From Streptomyces caniscabiei (GTDB lineage: Bacteria > Actinomycetota > Actinomycetes > Streptomycetales > Streptomycetaceae): a DNA stretch of 64,000 nt. The notes beneath the pieces are model-generated. The model was not told the origin of the DNA. It ran no database searches and saw only the letters and a program-made list of their open reading frames with translations. The stretch lies in assembly GCF_014930365.1 (NCBI RefSeq), contig NZ_JABXWI010000027.1, positions 1 to 64,000 on the forward strand, written 5' to 3'. Both the position numbers and the translations under genes were made by a program. Positions within the stretch are counted from its first letter, which is position 1; every line of letters starts with the position of its first letter. Positions 41,514 through 49,259 of the stretch are shown one piece after another.

Positions 41514-42944
41514 ATGACTACGGCCGTCGTGGTGGGCAGCGGTCCGAACGGTCTCGCCGCCGCCGTCCTCCTCGCCCGTGAGGGTGTGGAGGTCACCGTC
41601 CTCGAGGCCGCCGACAGCATCGGCGGCGGCACCCGCACCAGCGAACTGACGCCCGGGCTGCTGCACGACCACTGCTCCGCCACCCATCCCATGGCCGTCG
41701 CCTCGCCGTTCCTGCGCGGCCTCGACCTCGCCCGGCACGGCCTCACCTGGCGCCTGCCGGAGATCGACTGCGCGCACCCCCTGGACTCCGGCGAGGCCGG
41801 TGTCCTGCGCCGGTCGGTGCGGGAGACGGCCGACGGCCTCCCCGAGGCGGACGGCCGCCGGTGGCGGCGGCTCTTCGAGCCGCTCGCGGACGGCTTCGAC
41901 GCGCTGGCCGACGACCTGATGCTCCCGCTCGCGCATGTGCCGCGTCATCCGCTGCGCCTCGCGGCCTTCGGGGCGCGGGCCCTGCTGCCCATCTCCGCCG
42001 TGGCCCGGCGGTGGCGGTCACCGGCCGCCCGCGCGCTCTTCGGCGGGGTGGCCGCGCACGCCTTCCGCCCGTTCCATCTGCCGGCCGGCGCCGCGGTCGG
42101 TCTGACCATCATCGCGGCGGGCCACCGGCACGGCTGGCCGGTGGCCGCGGGCGGCTCCCGGGCGATCGGCGACGCGCTCGCGGCCCAGCTCGGGGAGCTC
42201 GGCGGCCGGATCGAGACGGGCGTGCGGGTGCGCACCCCGGCCGATCTGCCCCCGGCCGACGTGGTCCTGTTCGACCTCGCGCCCCGCGCCGTCGCCGACA
42301 TCCTGGGCGACCGGCTGCCGGGCCGGGTGGCACGGGCCTACCGGCGCTTCCGCCACGGCCCCGGAGCCTTCAAGGTCGACTTCGCTGTCGAGGGCGGTGT
42401 CCCCTGGACCAGCGAGGCGGCCCGCCGGGCGGGCACCGTCCATCTCGGCGGGACGTTCGAGGAGATCGCCCACACCGAGCGGACGATCCAGGCCGGGCGC
42501 ATGCCGGAACGGCCCTTCGTCCTGGTCGGCCAGCAGTACCTGGCCGACCCGGGGCGCTCCAAGGGCGACCTCCACCCGGTGTGGACCTACGCGCACGTCC
42601 CGCACGGCTACGACGGCGACGCGACCGAGGCGATCATCGGGCAGATCGAACGGTTCGCCCCGGGGTTCCGTGACCGGGTCCTCGGCATGGCCGTCCGCTC
42701 CCCCGCCGCGTTCGCGGACTACAACCCGAACTACGTCGGCGGGGACGTCGTCACCGGGGCGAACACCGCCCTCCAGCTGGTGATGCGTCCCCGGGTGGCG
42801 CCCGACCCGTACCGCACGGGGGTCCCGGGGATGTACATCTGCTCCGCGGCGTCCCCGCCGGGGGCCGGCGCCCACGGCATGTGCGGCGCGAACGCCGCCG
42901 CGTCGGCCCTGCGTCACCTCCGGCGGCGGCGCGGCCTGGAATGA
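41514..42944 (+). CDS. phytoene-desaturase-like FAD oxidoreductase (LinE-like)
   Basis: 476 aa. N-terminal dinucleotide-binding motif VVVGSGPNGLAAAVLLAREG and the acidic VLEAADSIGGGTRT; C-terminal FAD-binding end with MYICSAASPPGAGAHGMCG. It belongs to the NAD(P)/FAD-dependent phytoene desaturase-like family. Members of this family accompany type-B linaridin loci. Its substrate here is presumably the peptide, which is inference. Good Shine-Dalgarno (gaggagg) before ATG 41514. It has its own promoter element and a terminator, so it is a separate transcript from the precursor gene. Confidence 0.85.
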   Translation: MTTAVVVGSGPNGLAAAVLLAREGVEVTVLEAADSIGGGTRTSELTPGLLHDHCSATHPMAVASPFLRGLDLARHGLTWRLPEIDCAHPLDSGEAGVLRRSVRETADGLPEADGRRWRRLFEPLADGFDALADDLMLPLAHVPRHPLRLAAFGARALLPISAVARRWRSPAARALFGGVAAHAFRPFHLPAGAAVGLTIIAAGHRHGWPVAAGGSRAIGDALAAQLGELGGRIETGVRVRTPADLPPADVVLFDLAPRAVADILGDRLPGRVARAYRRFRHGPGAFKVDFAVEGGVPWTSEAARRAGTVHLGGTFEEIAHTERTIQAGRMPERPFVLVGQQYLADPGRSKGDLHPVWTYAHVPHGYDGDATEAIIGQIERFAPGFRDRVLGMAVRSPAAFADYNPNYVGGDVVTGANTALQLVMRPRVAPDPYRTGVPGMYICSAASPPGAGAHGMCGANAAASALRHLRRRRGLE

Positions 42945-42973
42945 ACCGGGAGCCGCCTGCCGCGGCATTCCCC

Positions 42974-43008
42974 GGAAGGGCCCGGACCACATCGGTCCGG
43001 GCCTTTCC
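42974..43008 (+). terminator. terminator after the FAD oxidoreductase gene
   Basis: ggaagggcccggacc pairs with ggtccgggcctttcc across a 5-base loop with one mismatch, 30 bases after the stop. Confidence 0.8.
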
Positions 43009-43049
43009 ACGTCCGCGTCCCGACTCCGGCGCGCGGGACGCCTTTCAAG

Positions 43050-43069
43050 AATAGGCATTTTTATCGATG
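43050..43069 (+). promoter_or_regulatory. AT-rich promoter element B before the precursor-peptide gene
   Basis: aataggcatttttatcgatg matches element A (TAGGCAnTTTTA then CGA). A taatgt -10-like hexamer lies 39 bases on and an A-rich leader (gaagaaaaaaggac) follows, as before the oxidoreductase gene. Confidence 0.6.
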
Positions 43070-43162
43070 TGGCGGCGGCCGGCGAAGCCCTAATGTTTTC
43101 TCCAGAAGGGCGACGGAAGAAAAAAGGACTTCCGCAGTCCCGAAAGCGAGAGGACGAAAGAA

Positions 43163-43432
43163 ATGAGCAGCATCGAGAACGCGCTGAACAGCGTGGAAAT
43201 CCCCGTCGAGGGTGTCGTCTACGTCGCCGCTCGCCCGACCCTGGGCACCCCGCGGATCGCCCGTATCGGCCGCATCGCCCAGGCGGCCGAGGGTGTCGGT
43301 GCCATCGCGGCGGCCGCCACCGCGGCGGTCGGCGTCGCCCAGGCCGCGGAGGCCAACAACCTGGCGGCGGAGGCCAACGCCCAGAACGCGGCCGCCCTCG
43401 CCGCCGTCGGTGGTACGCCGCCCGCGGTCTGA
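43163..43432 (+). CDS. linaridin-like RiPP precursor peptide, Ala-rich core
   Basis: 89 aa with a good ribosome binding site (gagagga, 8 bases before ATG). Residues 25-30 are PTLGTP, matching the PxxxTP motif at the linaridin leader-core junction (cypemycin precursor PAMATP, cut after TP). The predicted core is residues 31-89, starting RIARIGRIAQAAEGVG and ending VGGTPPAV: 59 residues with about 25 Ala, no Ser, no Cys, and Thr only at 53 and 85. Known linaridins are Thr-rich, so this core can carry at most two dehydrobutyrines. The enzyme genes around it support a RiPP role. It has its own promoter and is followed by a strong hairpin. No close known peptide comes to mind. Confidence 0.75.
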   Translation: MSSIENALNSVEIPVEGVVYVAARPTLGTPRIARIGRIAQAAEGVGAIAAAATAAVGVAQAAEANNLAAEANAQNAAALAAVGGTPPAV

Positions 43433-43452
43433 CGACCGGCGGTGAACGCATA

Positions 43453-43501
43453 GGAACCCGCTGTCGGACCAGAGGGCTGTTCTGGTCCGGCAGCGGGTTC
43501 C
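43453..43501 (+). terminator. attenuator/terminator hairpin after the precursor gene
   Basis: About 21-bp arms (ggaacccgctgtcggaccag / ctggtccggcagcgggttcc) with one G-T wobble and a 7-base loop. It lies between precursor and enzyme genes and likely makes precursor mRNA much more abundant, as in many RiPP loci. Confidence 0.85.
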
Positions 43502-43546
43502 GCCGTACTCGAAGACAAATTCGAAAGTACCAGGAAAAGAGGTTCC

Positions 43547-45466
43547 ATGAAACTCGTCCGAAGGATCACCTCCGCGGTCCCGGACAGGGTCGCCTCCGCC
43601 GTGCTCGGCCCGATACCGGTCGGCCGGGACCGTGCGCTGGGCCTCTCGGAGCGGCTGGCCGCCGCGACGAGCCTCACCTCGTCCCTCGAATACCTCACCC
43701 AGCGCCACGAGATGGGCAAGGGGGGCATGAACGACTGGGACATCGCCAAGGACAGCATCGCGCACGCGAACCCCCTGCTGCGCCGAGTGATCGACATCGC
43801 CAGCGGACGCCGGACCACGACGGCCCTCCACCTCGCACGGGCCGCCGTCGCCTCCGCCATGCTGCTGCCGGGCCGCTCCCCCTGGCGCGGGGCGGGCAGC
43901 CTCTTCCTCGGTGCCTCCTCCGCCCTCCTCGGCCCCCGCCAGCACTACGGCAGCGACGGCGCCGACCAGGTCGCGACCCTCGTACAGCTCGCCACGGGCA
44001 GCGCCCGTCTGGTGCCCTCGCCGGCCGCCAAGGACGCCCTGCTGTGGTACGTCGCCCTCCAGTCCAACCTCTCCTACCTCGTCTCCGGCTGGGTCAAGCT
44101 GCTCGGCCCGGACTGGCGCGACGGGTCCGCCCTGCCGGGGGTCATGCGCACCCACACCTACGGCCACGAGGGCATGCACACCTGGATCCGGAACAACCCC
44201 CGGTCCGCCAAGCTGCTCGCCCACGGTGTGCTGGCGCTGGAGTGCCTCTTCCCGCTCGCCTATCTCAAGGGCGGCAAGCTGACCCGTCCCGTCCTCGCGA
44301 GCGCCGCCGCGTTCCATCTAGCCAACGGCTACTTCATGGGGCTCGGCCGGTTCGCCACCGCCTTCCCCGCGATGCACCCGCTGATCGCCTACACCGCCGC
44401 TCCCCGCACACACCCCGCGGTGGCCGGACGCGACGACCGCGCTCTGCCCGCCGCGCTCACCCTGCTCGCGGGCGCGGCGGCGGCCGCGGGCGTCACCGCC
44501 GTGCACCGGCGCATGCGCGCCACCGAGGGCTGGCGGACCTCTCGCGTGCTGACGACCCGTCACGGCAACCGGCTCCAGTACGAGGAGATGGCGGCGGGAT
44601 CCGCCGACCGGCCGGTCTTCGTGCTCGCCGCCGGCCTGCTGTCCACCAGCGAGCACTACGCCTGGATCAGCGAGCGCCTGAGCTACGAGACCACGTACGG
44701 CGTCATCACCTACGCTCGCGCCGGATACGCCGGAAGCCACCGCCGGGCGACCACCGCCTACCGCCTGACGGAGTCCGTCGACGACCTCGTCGACCTGGTC
44801 AACGGAGCCGTGGCACCGCACCGCAAGGTGATCCTCGTCGGCCACTCGATCGGCGGGGAGCTGGCCCGCCGTGCCGTCGCGCACCTCAGCGACCGGGTGC
44901 ACGGCGTCGTCTACCTCGACTCCTCGCACCCCGACCAGTTCCACCGCTCCCCTCAGCAGCGGGTGACCGGCGCCGGGCTGGCCGGCAGCTTCACCTCCAT
45001 GGGCCGGGCCCTGCGCCTGGGCACCGGGGCCCTCCTCGCCCGACCGTGGTGGATCAGGGAACTCCCCGCCGCCTACCAGGAGAAGGTCTTCGCCCAGTAC
45101 GCCGACGCGCGGATGTGGGACGCGGCCCGCCGTGAATGGACGGCGCTGCGGGAGGACTTCGAGGCCTTCCCCGGCCGGCTCGCGCCGATCGAGGGCGTGC
45201 CCGCCCTGGTGATCTCCGCCCAGCGGACCGTGGACCGCGACCCCGAACAACTGCTGATGCACCGGGAACTGGCCGAGGCCCACCGGTCGGCGCCCACCGA
45301 GACGGTGGTCGTCGAGGGCGCGGGCCACGACACCCTGCTGATCAACAGCCGCTACGCCCACCAGGTGACGGACCACGTCCTCGCGTTCTTCGCGGGCCTC
45401 GACGAGCGTCCCCGCAGGACCAGGCCCGGCCGGTCCGTCACCCTCGAGAAGGAGGCGTCCCGGTGA
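43547..45466 (+). CDS. HTTM membrane domain fused to alpha/beta hydrolase (CypH/LinH-like)
   Basis: 639 aa. Residues 1-320 form a multi-helix membrane domain of the HTTM/vitamin-K-carboxylase-like type (TSSLEYLTQRHEM, SNLSYLVSGWVKLLGPDWRDGSAL, HTYGHEGMHTWIRNN). Residues about 335-620 are an alpha/beta hydrolase with nucleophile S434 in VGHSIGGE and H594 in EGAGHD. This fusion is the hallmark of linaridin H proteins, which with L proteins form a membrane complex reported to epimerise and dehydrate the core. The gene overlaps the next by GTGA. Start ATG 43547 follows aaaagagg. SdpB is a more distant relative of the first domain. Confidence 0.82.
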   Translation: MKLVRRITSAVPDRVASAVLGPIPVGRDRALGLSERLAAATSLTSSLEYLTQRHEMGKGGMNDWDIAKDSIAHANPLLRRVIDIASGRRTTTALHLARAAVASAMLLPGRSPWRGAGSLFLGASSALLGPRQHYGSDGADQVATLVQLATGSARLVPSPAAKDALLWYVALQSNLSYLVSGWVKLLGPDWRDGSALPGVMRTHTYGHEGMHTWIRNNPRSAKLLAHGVLALECLFPLAYLKGGKLTRPVLASAAAFHLANGYFMGLGRFATAFPAMHPLIAYTAAPRTHPAVAGRDDRALPAALTLLAGAAAAAGVTAVHRRMRATEGWRTSRVLTTRHGNRLQYEEMAAGSADRPVFVLAAGLLSTSEHYAWISERLSYETTYGVITYARAGYAGSHRRATTAYRLTESVDDLVDLVNGAVAPHRKVILVGHSIGGELARRAVAHLSDRVHGVVYLDSSHPDQFHRSPQQRVTGAGLAGSFTSMGRALRLGTGALLARPWWIRELPAAYQEKVFAQYADARMWDAARREWTALREDFEAFPGRLAPIEGVPALVISAQRTVDRDPEQLLMHRELAEAHRSAPTETVVVEGAGHDTLLINSRYAHQVTDHVLAFFAGLDERPRRTRPGRSVTLEKEASR

Positions 45467-46083
45467 GCCCGACCCGACGTCCCGCACTGAGGAACCCGTT
45501 CACCGGCGAGGGCGCGGCCTGGCGGATCGCCGGCGCCGCCATGCTGGTCGTCACCGTCGCGGGCCAGCATCCCTTCGAACAGTTCTCCCGGTTCCGGGCG
45601 AAGGACGTGCTGTCCCTGGTGCCGAACTGGCGGTTCTTCGCCCCCAACCCCTGTATGCACGACAGCCACTTCCTGTACCGCACGGTGGACGCGGCGGGCA
45701 ACGCCTCGCCCTGGCACGACGGGTTCACGACCGAGACCCGCAAGCCCCAGCACATCGTGTGGTTCCCGAGCCGGCGCGCGGACAAGGGCGTCTCCGACGC
45801 GTGCGCCGACATCCTCCCGACCCTGGAGTTCGGTGGCTTCGAGGCCGCGGCCCGGGTGCCCGGCTACCGGATGGTCACCGAGCACCTGCGGCTGCTCATC
45901 AGGTCCGAGGGCCTCGCGTCCGACGAGGTACGGGGTTTCCAGTTCGCCCTGGCCCGGGCCACCGGCTTCGACACGCGCCACCGTCCGGAGCTGATGTTCG
46001 TCTCCCCGTTCGTTCCCCTCGGCCCCGAGGCCCCGGGCACCCCGCTGACGCCGGCCCCGGCCAAGACTCCCGCAAAGGTGTGA
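45463..46083 (+). CDS. single-span membrane protein, CypL/SdpA-like partner of the HTTM protein
   Basis: 206 aa, GTG start after gaaggagg and overlapping the HTTM gene. One membrane helix near residues 18-34, then SLVPNWRFFAPNP (51-63), which recalls the FF-x-NP motif of SdpA-type partners of HTTM proteins, and an extracytoplasmic-looking domain (HFLYRTVDAAGNASPW, VTEHLRLLIRSEG). The Pro-rich tail is low complexity. By position and layout it is the probable L component of the linaridin H/L complex. That assignment is inference; primary sequence similarity to CypL cannot be judged by eye. Confidence 0.7.
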   Translation: MSPTRRPALRNPFTGEGAAWRIAGAAMLVVTVAGQHPFEQFSRFRAKDVLSLVPNWRFFAPNPCMHDSHFLYRTVDAAGNASPWHDGFTTETRKPQHIVWFPSRRADKGVSDACADILPTLEFGGFEAAARVPGYRMVTEHLRLLIRSEGLASDEVRGFQFALARATGFDTRHRPELMFVSPFVPLGPEAPGTPLTPAPAKTPAKV

Positions 46084-46090
46084 CGTGACC

Positions 46091-46207
46091 ATGGACTTCG
46101 CCCTCCCCTTCATCCTGCTCGCGATCCTGATCTTCGCGGTCGGCCTGCTCAAGGCGGGCCTGCGGCTCAGGTCCCAGGCGAAAGAGGAAGGGAGGGAACA
46201 CGAGTGA
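46091..46207 (+). CDS. 38-aa single-span membrane peptide in the RiPP operon
   Basis: ATG 46091 (or GTG 46085, two codons earlier, 1 base after the previous stop). One hydrophobic helix (ALPFILLAILIFAVGLL), then a charged tail KAGLRLRSQAKEEGREHE. Tight spacing with both neighbours and codon use like the neighbours support a real gene. It could be a small subunit of the modification complex or exporter. No family is recognised. Confidence 0.6.
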   Translation: MDFALPFILLAILIFAVGLLKAGLRLRSQAKEEGREHE

Positions 46208-46246
46208 GCCGGACACGGACGGCCGCCGCGGGGCCGAGGGCCCGGG

Positions 46247-48139
46247 ATGAGTGACCTGCTCGCCGGCCGGGGGCGGCACACCCGCCCGCAGGACCCCCCG
46301 GTCAACCTGGAGAAGGAGGGCGAGCACGGTGGGGGGCGGCGGGCCGGGCACCGTGCGGTCCCCCAGCTCGATCTGCATCTGCTGTGGGGCGAGGGCGCCA
46401 GACCCTGGCGGGCCATGGGCCGGCACCGCCGGCTGGTCCTTCTCGGCATCTTCCTCGGCCTGGTGGGGGCAGGGACCTCCCTGGCCCAGCCCGCGGTCAT
46501 CGGCCAACTGGTCGGCGCCGTCGGCGAGGGGCGCTCGGTGACCGGCCCGATCCTGGTGGGCGCGGCACTGTTCATCGCCGACGCGGGCCTCGGCGCACTG
46601 CACTCGTACGTCATCGGGCTGGCCGGGGAGAACATCGTCTACGACATCCGCCGGACCCTGGCCTCGCGGCTGCTGCGCTCCCGGTTCAAGGCGTACAGCG
46701 GACTCCAGCAGGGCGATGTGTTCTCCCGGATGGTCAGCGACACCATGCTCGCCCGCTCCACCATGACCCACGCGATCGACAGCATCCTCAACAACAGCTT
46801 CCTGGTCATCGGCGGGATCGTCCTGATGGCCTGGATCGACACCGTGCTGCTCGCCGCGACCCTGGCCTGCCTCGGGGTGACGAGCGCCGTGTCCCTCTGG
46901 CTGGCGCGCGGGGTGCGCCGGGTGTCGGTGCTCAACCAGGCCGACCTCGGCACCTTCGGCTCCGCCCTGCTGCGGGTGCTGGGGGCGATGCCGACGGTGA
47001 AGGCCTCCCGCGCGGAGGCCCGGGAGGCCGAGGGGATCGCGGCCATCGCCCGGCGCGCGCGGAAGTCGGGGATCAGGGTGACGGTGATGTCGTCGCTGCT
47101 CGACCCGACCATGAGCATCGGCACCCAGCTCGCCCTGACGGTCGTCATCGGTCTGGGCGCGGCCCGCACGGCGACCGGGGCGATGCCCACCGCCGATCTG
47201 ACGGCGTTCATCCTCTATCTGTTCTACCTGGTGGCGCCGTTGCTGACGCTGTTCGAGTCGATCGCCCAGTTCCAGATCGGCAGGGCGTCGGTGGACCGGC
47301 TCGCGGAGCTGGGCAAGATCGAGGTCGAGACGGACGGGGCCGGCGAACGGCCGGCCGCCGACCGGCCGCGGGTCCGCCCGCTCAGGCGCGACTACGAGCC
47401 CGGACTCCGCTTCGACAGCGTCCGGTTCTCCTATCCGGGCAGCGACAAGACGGTCCTCGACGGGGTCTCCTTCACCGTCCCGGCCGGCGGGCTGACCGCC
47501 GTCGTCGGCCCCTCGGGCGGCGGCAAGTCCACCCTCTTCCAGCTGATCGAGCGGCTCTTCGACCCGGTGTCCGGGGCGATCCTCATCGACGGCACCGACA
47601 TCACCGACATGCCGCTCAACCAGCTGCGGTCCATCGTGGGCTACGTCGACCAGGACCACACGCTGCTGCGCGGCACCGTCCGCGAGAACCTCACGTACAG
47701 CGCGCCGGACGCGGACGACAAGGACATCGCCGAGGCCCTGCGCATGGCCAACCTGACCGAGGTGATCGCCGCGCTCCCCAAGGGCCTCGACACGGAACTC
47801 GGCGACCGGGGGGCGGGTCTGTCGGGTGGTCAGCGGCAACGCCTCGCCATCGCAAGGACGTTGCTCCAGGCACCCCGCTTCCTGCTGCTGGACGAGGCCA
47901 CCGCGAACCTCGACACCGAGTCGGAGAACGCGCTGCGCGACAGCATCGCCATGATCTCCGGCTTCTGCGCCGTCATCGCCATCGCCCACCGGCTGTCGAC
48001 CGTCACCGAGGCCCAGCAGATCGTCGTGCTGGACCGGGGCCGGGTGCACGCCGTCGGCACCCACGACGAACTCCACCGCCACAGCGACCTCTACCGCCGG
48101 CTCGCCCGGCTCCAGGCGCTCAGCGACGTGGCGTCCTGA
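46247..48139 (+). CDS. ABC exporter, membrane and ATPase domains fused (LinT-like)
   Basis: 630 aa. A charged N-terminus of about 60 residues, a six-helix ABC exporter domain (60-340) and an ATPase domain: Walker A VVGPSGGGKST, Q-loop YVDQDH, signature LSGGQRQRLAIA, Walker B FLLLDEATANLD, H-loop IAIAHRLST. There is no N-terminal C39 peptidase, so leader removal must come from another enzyme, possibly outside the locus. It should export the mature peptide or its precursor and may give self-protection. ATG 46247 lies 39 bases after the small membrane peptide. Confidence 0.9.
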   Translation: MSDLLAGRGRHTRPQDPPVNLEKEGEHGGGRRAGHRAVPQLDLHLLWGEGARPWRAMGRHRRLVLLGIFLGLVGAGTSLAQPAVIGQLVGAVGEGRSVTGPILVGAALFIADAGLGALHSYVIGLAGENIVYDIRRTLASRLLRSRFKAYSGLQQGDVFSRMVSDTMLARSTMTHAIDSILNNSFLVIGGIVLMAWIDTVLLAATLACLGVTSAVSLWLARGVRRVSVLNQADLGTFGSALLRVLGAMPTVKASRAEAREAEGIAAIARRARKSGIRVTVMSSLLDPTMSIGTQLALTVVIGLGAARTATGAMPTADLTAFILYLFYLVAPLLTLFESIAQFQIGRASVDRLAELGKIEVETDGAGERPAADRPRVRPLRRDYEPGLRFDSVRFSYPGSDKTVLDGVSFTVPAGGLTAVVGPSGGGKSTLFQLIERLFDPVSGAILIDGTDITDMPLNQLRSIVGYVDQDHTLLRGTVRENLTYSAPDADDKDIAEALRMANLTEVIAALPKGLDTELGDRGAGLSGGQRQRLAIARTLLQAPRFLLLDEATANLDTESENALRDSIAMISGFCAVIAIAHRLSTVTEAQQIVVLDRGRVHAVGTHDELHRHSDLYRRLARLQALSDVAS

Positions 48140-48164
48140 CCCGACCTCCCTGGAGGAGACCCTG

Positions 48165-48356
48165 ATGAACGACTTCCTGCTGATCCCGTTCGTGGTGGCC
48201 CTCGGCATCGTCGGCTTCCTGATCACCACCCGGGCCGTCAGCATCCCCGCGGTCCTCGGCGTCGCCCTCGTGGTGCTGCTCGGCGCCTGCTCCCAGGCCA
48301 GACGGAACGCCCATCCGAGGACCACCCCACCCAAGAAGCGGAGGCAGCACCCATGA
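48165..48356 (+). CDS. 63-aa two-span membrane protein in the RiPP operon
   Basis: Two hydrophobic helices (FLLIPFVVALGIVGFLI and PAVLGVALVVLLGAC) and a basic tail (RRNAHPRTTPPKKRRQHP). Good Shine-Dalgarno (ggaggag). The stop overlaps the methyltransferase start (ATGA), so it is firmly part of the operon. Function unknown; immunity or complex-assembly roles are guesses. Confidence 0.75.
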   Translation: MNDFLLIPFVVALGIVGFLITTRAVSIPAVLGVALVVLLGACSQARRNAHPRTTPPKKRRQHP

Positions 48357-49180
48357 GCACACCGACCACGTCCCCCACATCCACCGCGCCCAGCACGAGC
48401 GGTACGCCCACCACGAGCGGCATCGTCGACGACATCGGCTACGGCCGGCAGTTCGACGGCTGGTACCACCGCCTCTTCCCCGACGACGCGTCCGTCGTCA
48501 CCGAGGTGGACCTCCTGGCCTCGCTGCACCCCGACCCGGCCTCCGGGACGGTCGAGTTCGGCGTCGGCAACGGGCGCATCGCCCTCCCGCTCTCCCGCCG
48601 GATCGGCAGGATCACCGGTGTGGACTCCTCACCGGAGATGCTCGACCTGCTGCGCCGGGACCTCGCCGAGGACACCCCCGTGGAGCCCGTGCACGCCGAC
48701 ATCCGCACCTACACCGCCGACGGCACCGTGGGGCTGGTGTACGCGATCTGCGCCACCCTCTCCATGCTGCTGACCCCCGAGGAACAGCAGCAGGCCGTGC
48801 GGCGCGCCGCCGACCTGCTCGCCCCCGGCGGCCGGCTGGTCGTGGAGACCCACAACAAGCCGGCCGTGCTCGCCCTGCACGAAGGCCGGTCCCGGGCCAC
48901 GTACTTCACGCCGTACCCCGAGCCCGGCACCGGCCTGCAGAGCCACTCCCTGCTCTTCCCCGAGGGGTCGCTCTGGCATCTCTCCCATGTCTGGTACGAG
49001 TCCGACGGCACCACCCGGGTCGGCACCGAGGTCTCCCGGCTGACCGCCCCGGAGGAGTTCGACGCCTACGCCCGTGCCGCCGGCCTCGAACCGGAGCGCC
49101 GCTGGGGCGACTGGCCGGCCGACGCGGCCCCGTACGGTCCGGACTCGCCCCTGGCCATCTGCTCCTACGTCAAGCCCTGA
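48353..49180 (+). CDS. SAM-dependent methyltransferase (CypM/LinM-like)
   Basis: 275 aa. Class I fold: SAM motif VEFGVGNGRIALPL, acidic VDSSPEM, VHADIRTY, then GGRLVVETH. The segment DDIGYGRQFDGWYHRLFPDD before the SAM motif resembles small-molecule/peptide N-methyltransferases of linaridin loci, which dimethylate the new N-terminus after leader removal. Here the predicted N-terminal residue is Arg31 of the precursor. Last gene of the locus. The Ser/Thr-rich first 25 residues (TTSPTSTAPSTSGTPTTSG) are probably disordered. Confidence 0.85.
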   Translation: MSTPTTSPTSTAPSTSGTPTTSGIVDDIGYGRQFDGWYHRLFPDDASVVTEVDLLASLHPDPASGTVEFGVGNGRIALPLSRRIGRITGVDSSPEMLDLLRRDLAEDTPVEPVHADIRTYTADGTVGLVYAICATLSMLLTPEEQQQAVRRAADLLAPGGRLVVETHNKPAVLALHEGRSRATYFTPYPEPGTGLQSHSLLFPEGSLWHLSHVWYESDGTTRVGTEVSRLTAPEEFDAYARAAGLEPERRWGDWPADAAPYGPDSPLAICSYVKP

Positions 49181-49259
49181 TCCATGAGACCTGCCTCAGC
49201 GGCGGGTGACGACCGTCCCCCGGGTCGGGAACGTGACCTCGCACCGCGGGATGAAGCCG

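Noticed and set aside
43163..43432. Lanthipeptide or lasso-peptide precursor
   Set aside because: No LanB/LanM/LanKC, lasso cyclase or B1/B2 proteins are nearby and the core lacks Cys and Ser, so these classes do not fit; the linaridin gene set does.
43547..46083. SdpABC-type killing-factor operon
   Set aside because: The HTTM domain and the FF-x-NP motif recall SdpB/SdpA, but the hydrolase fusion, methyltransferase, oxidoreductase and PxxxTP leader fit linaridins better. I kept Sdp only as a distant relation.
45899..48529. 876-aa minus-strand open frame
   Set aside because: Antisense to the ABC exporter and neighbours; the plus strand has all ABC motifs, Shine-Dalgarno sites and gene overlaps.
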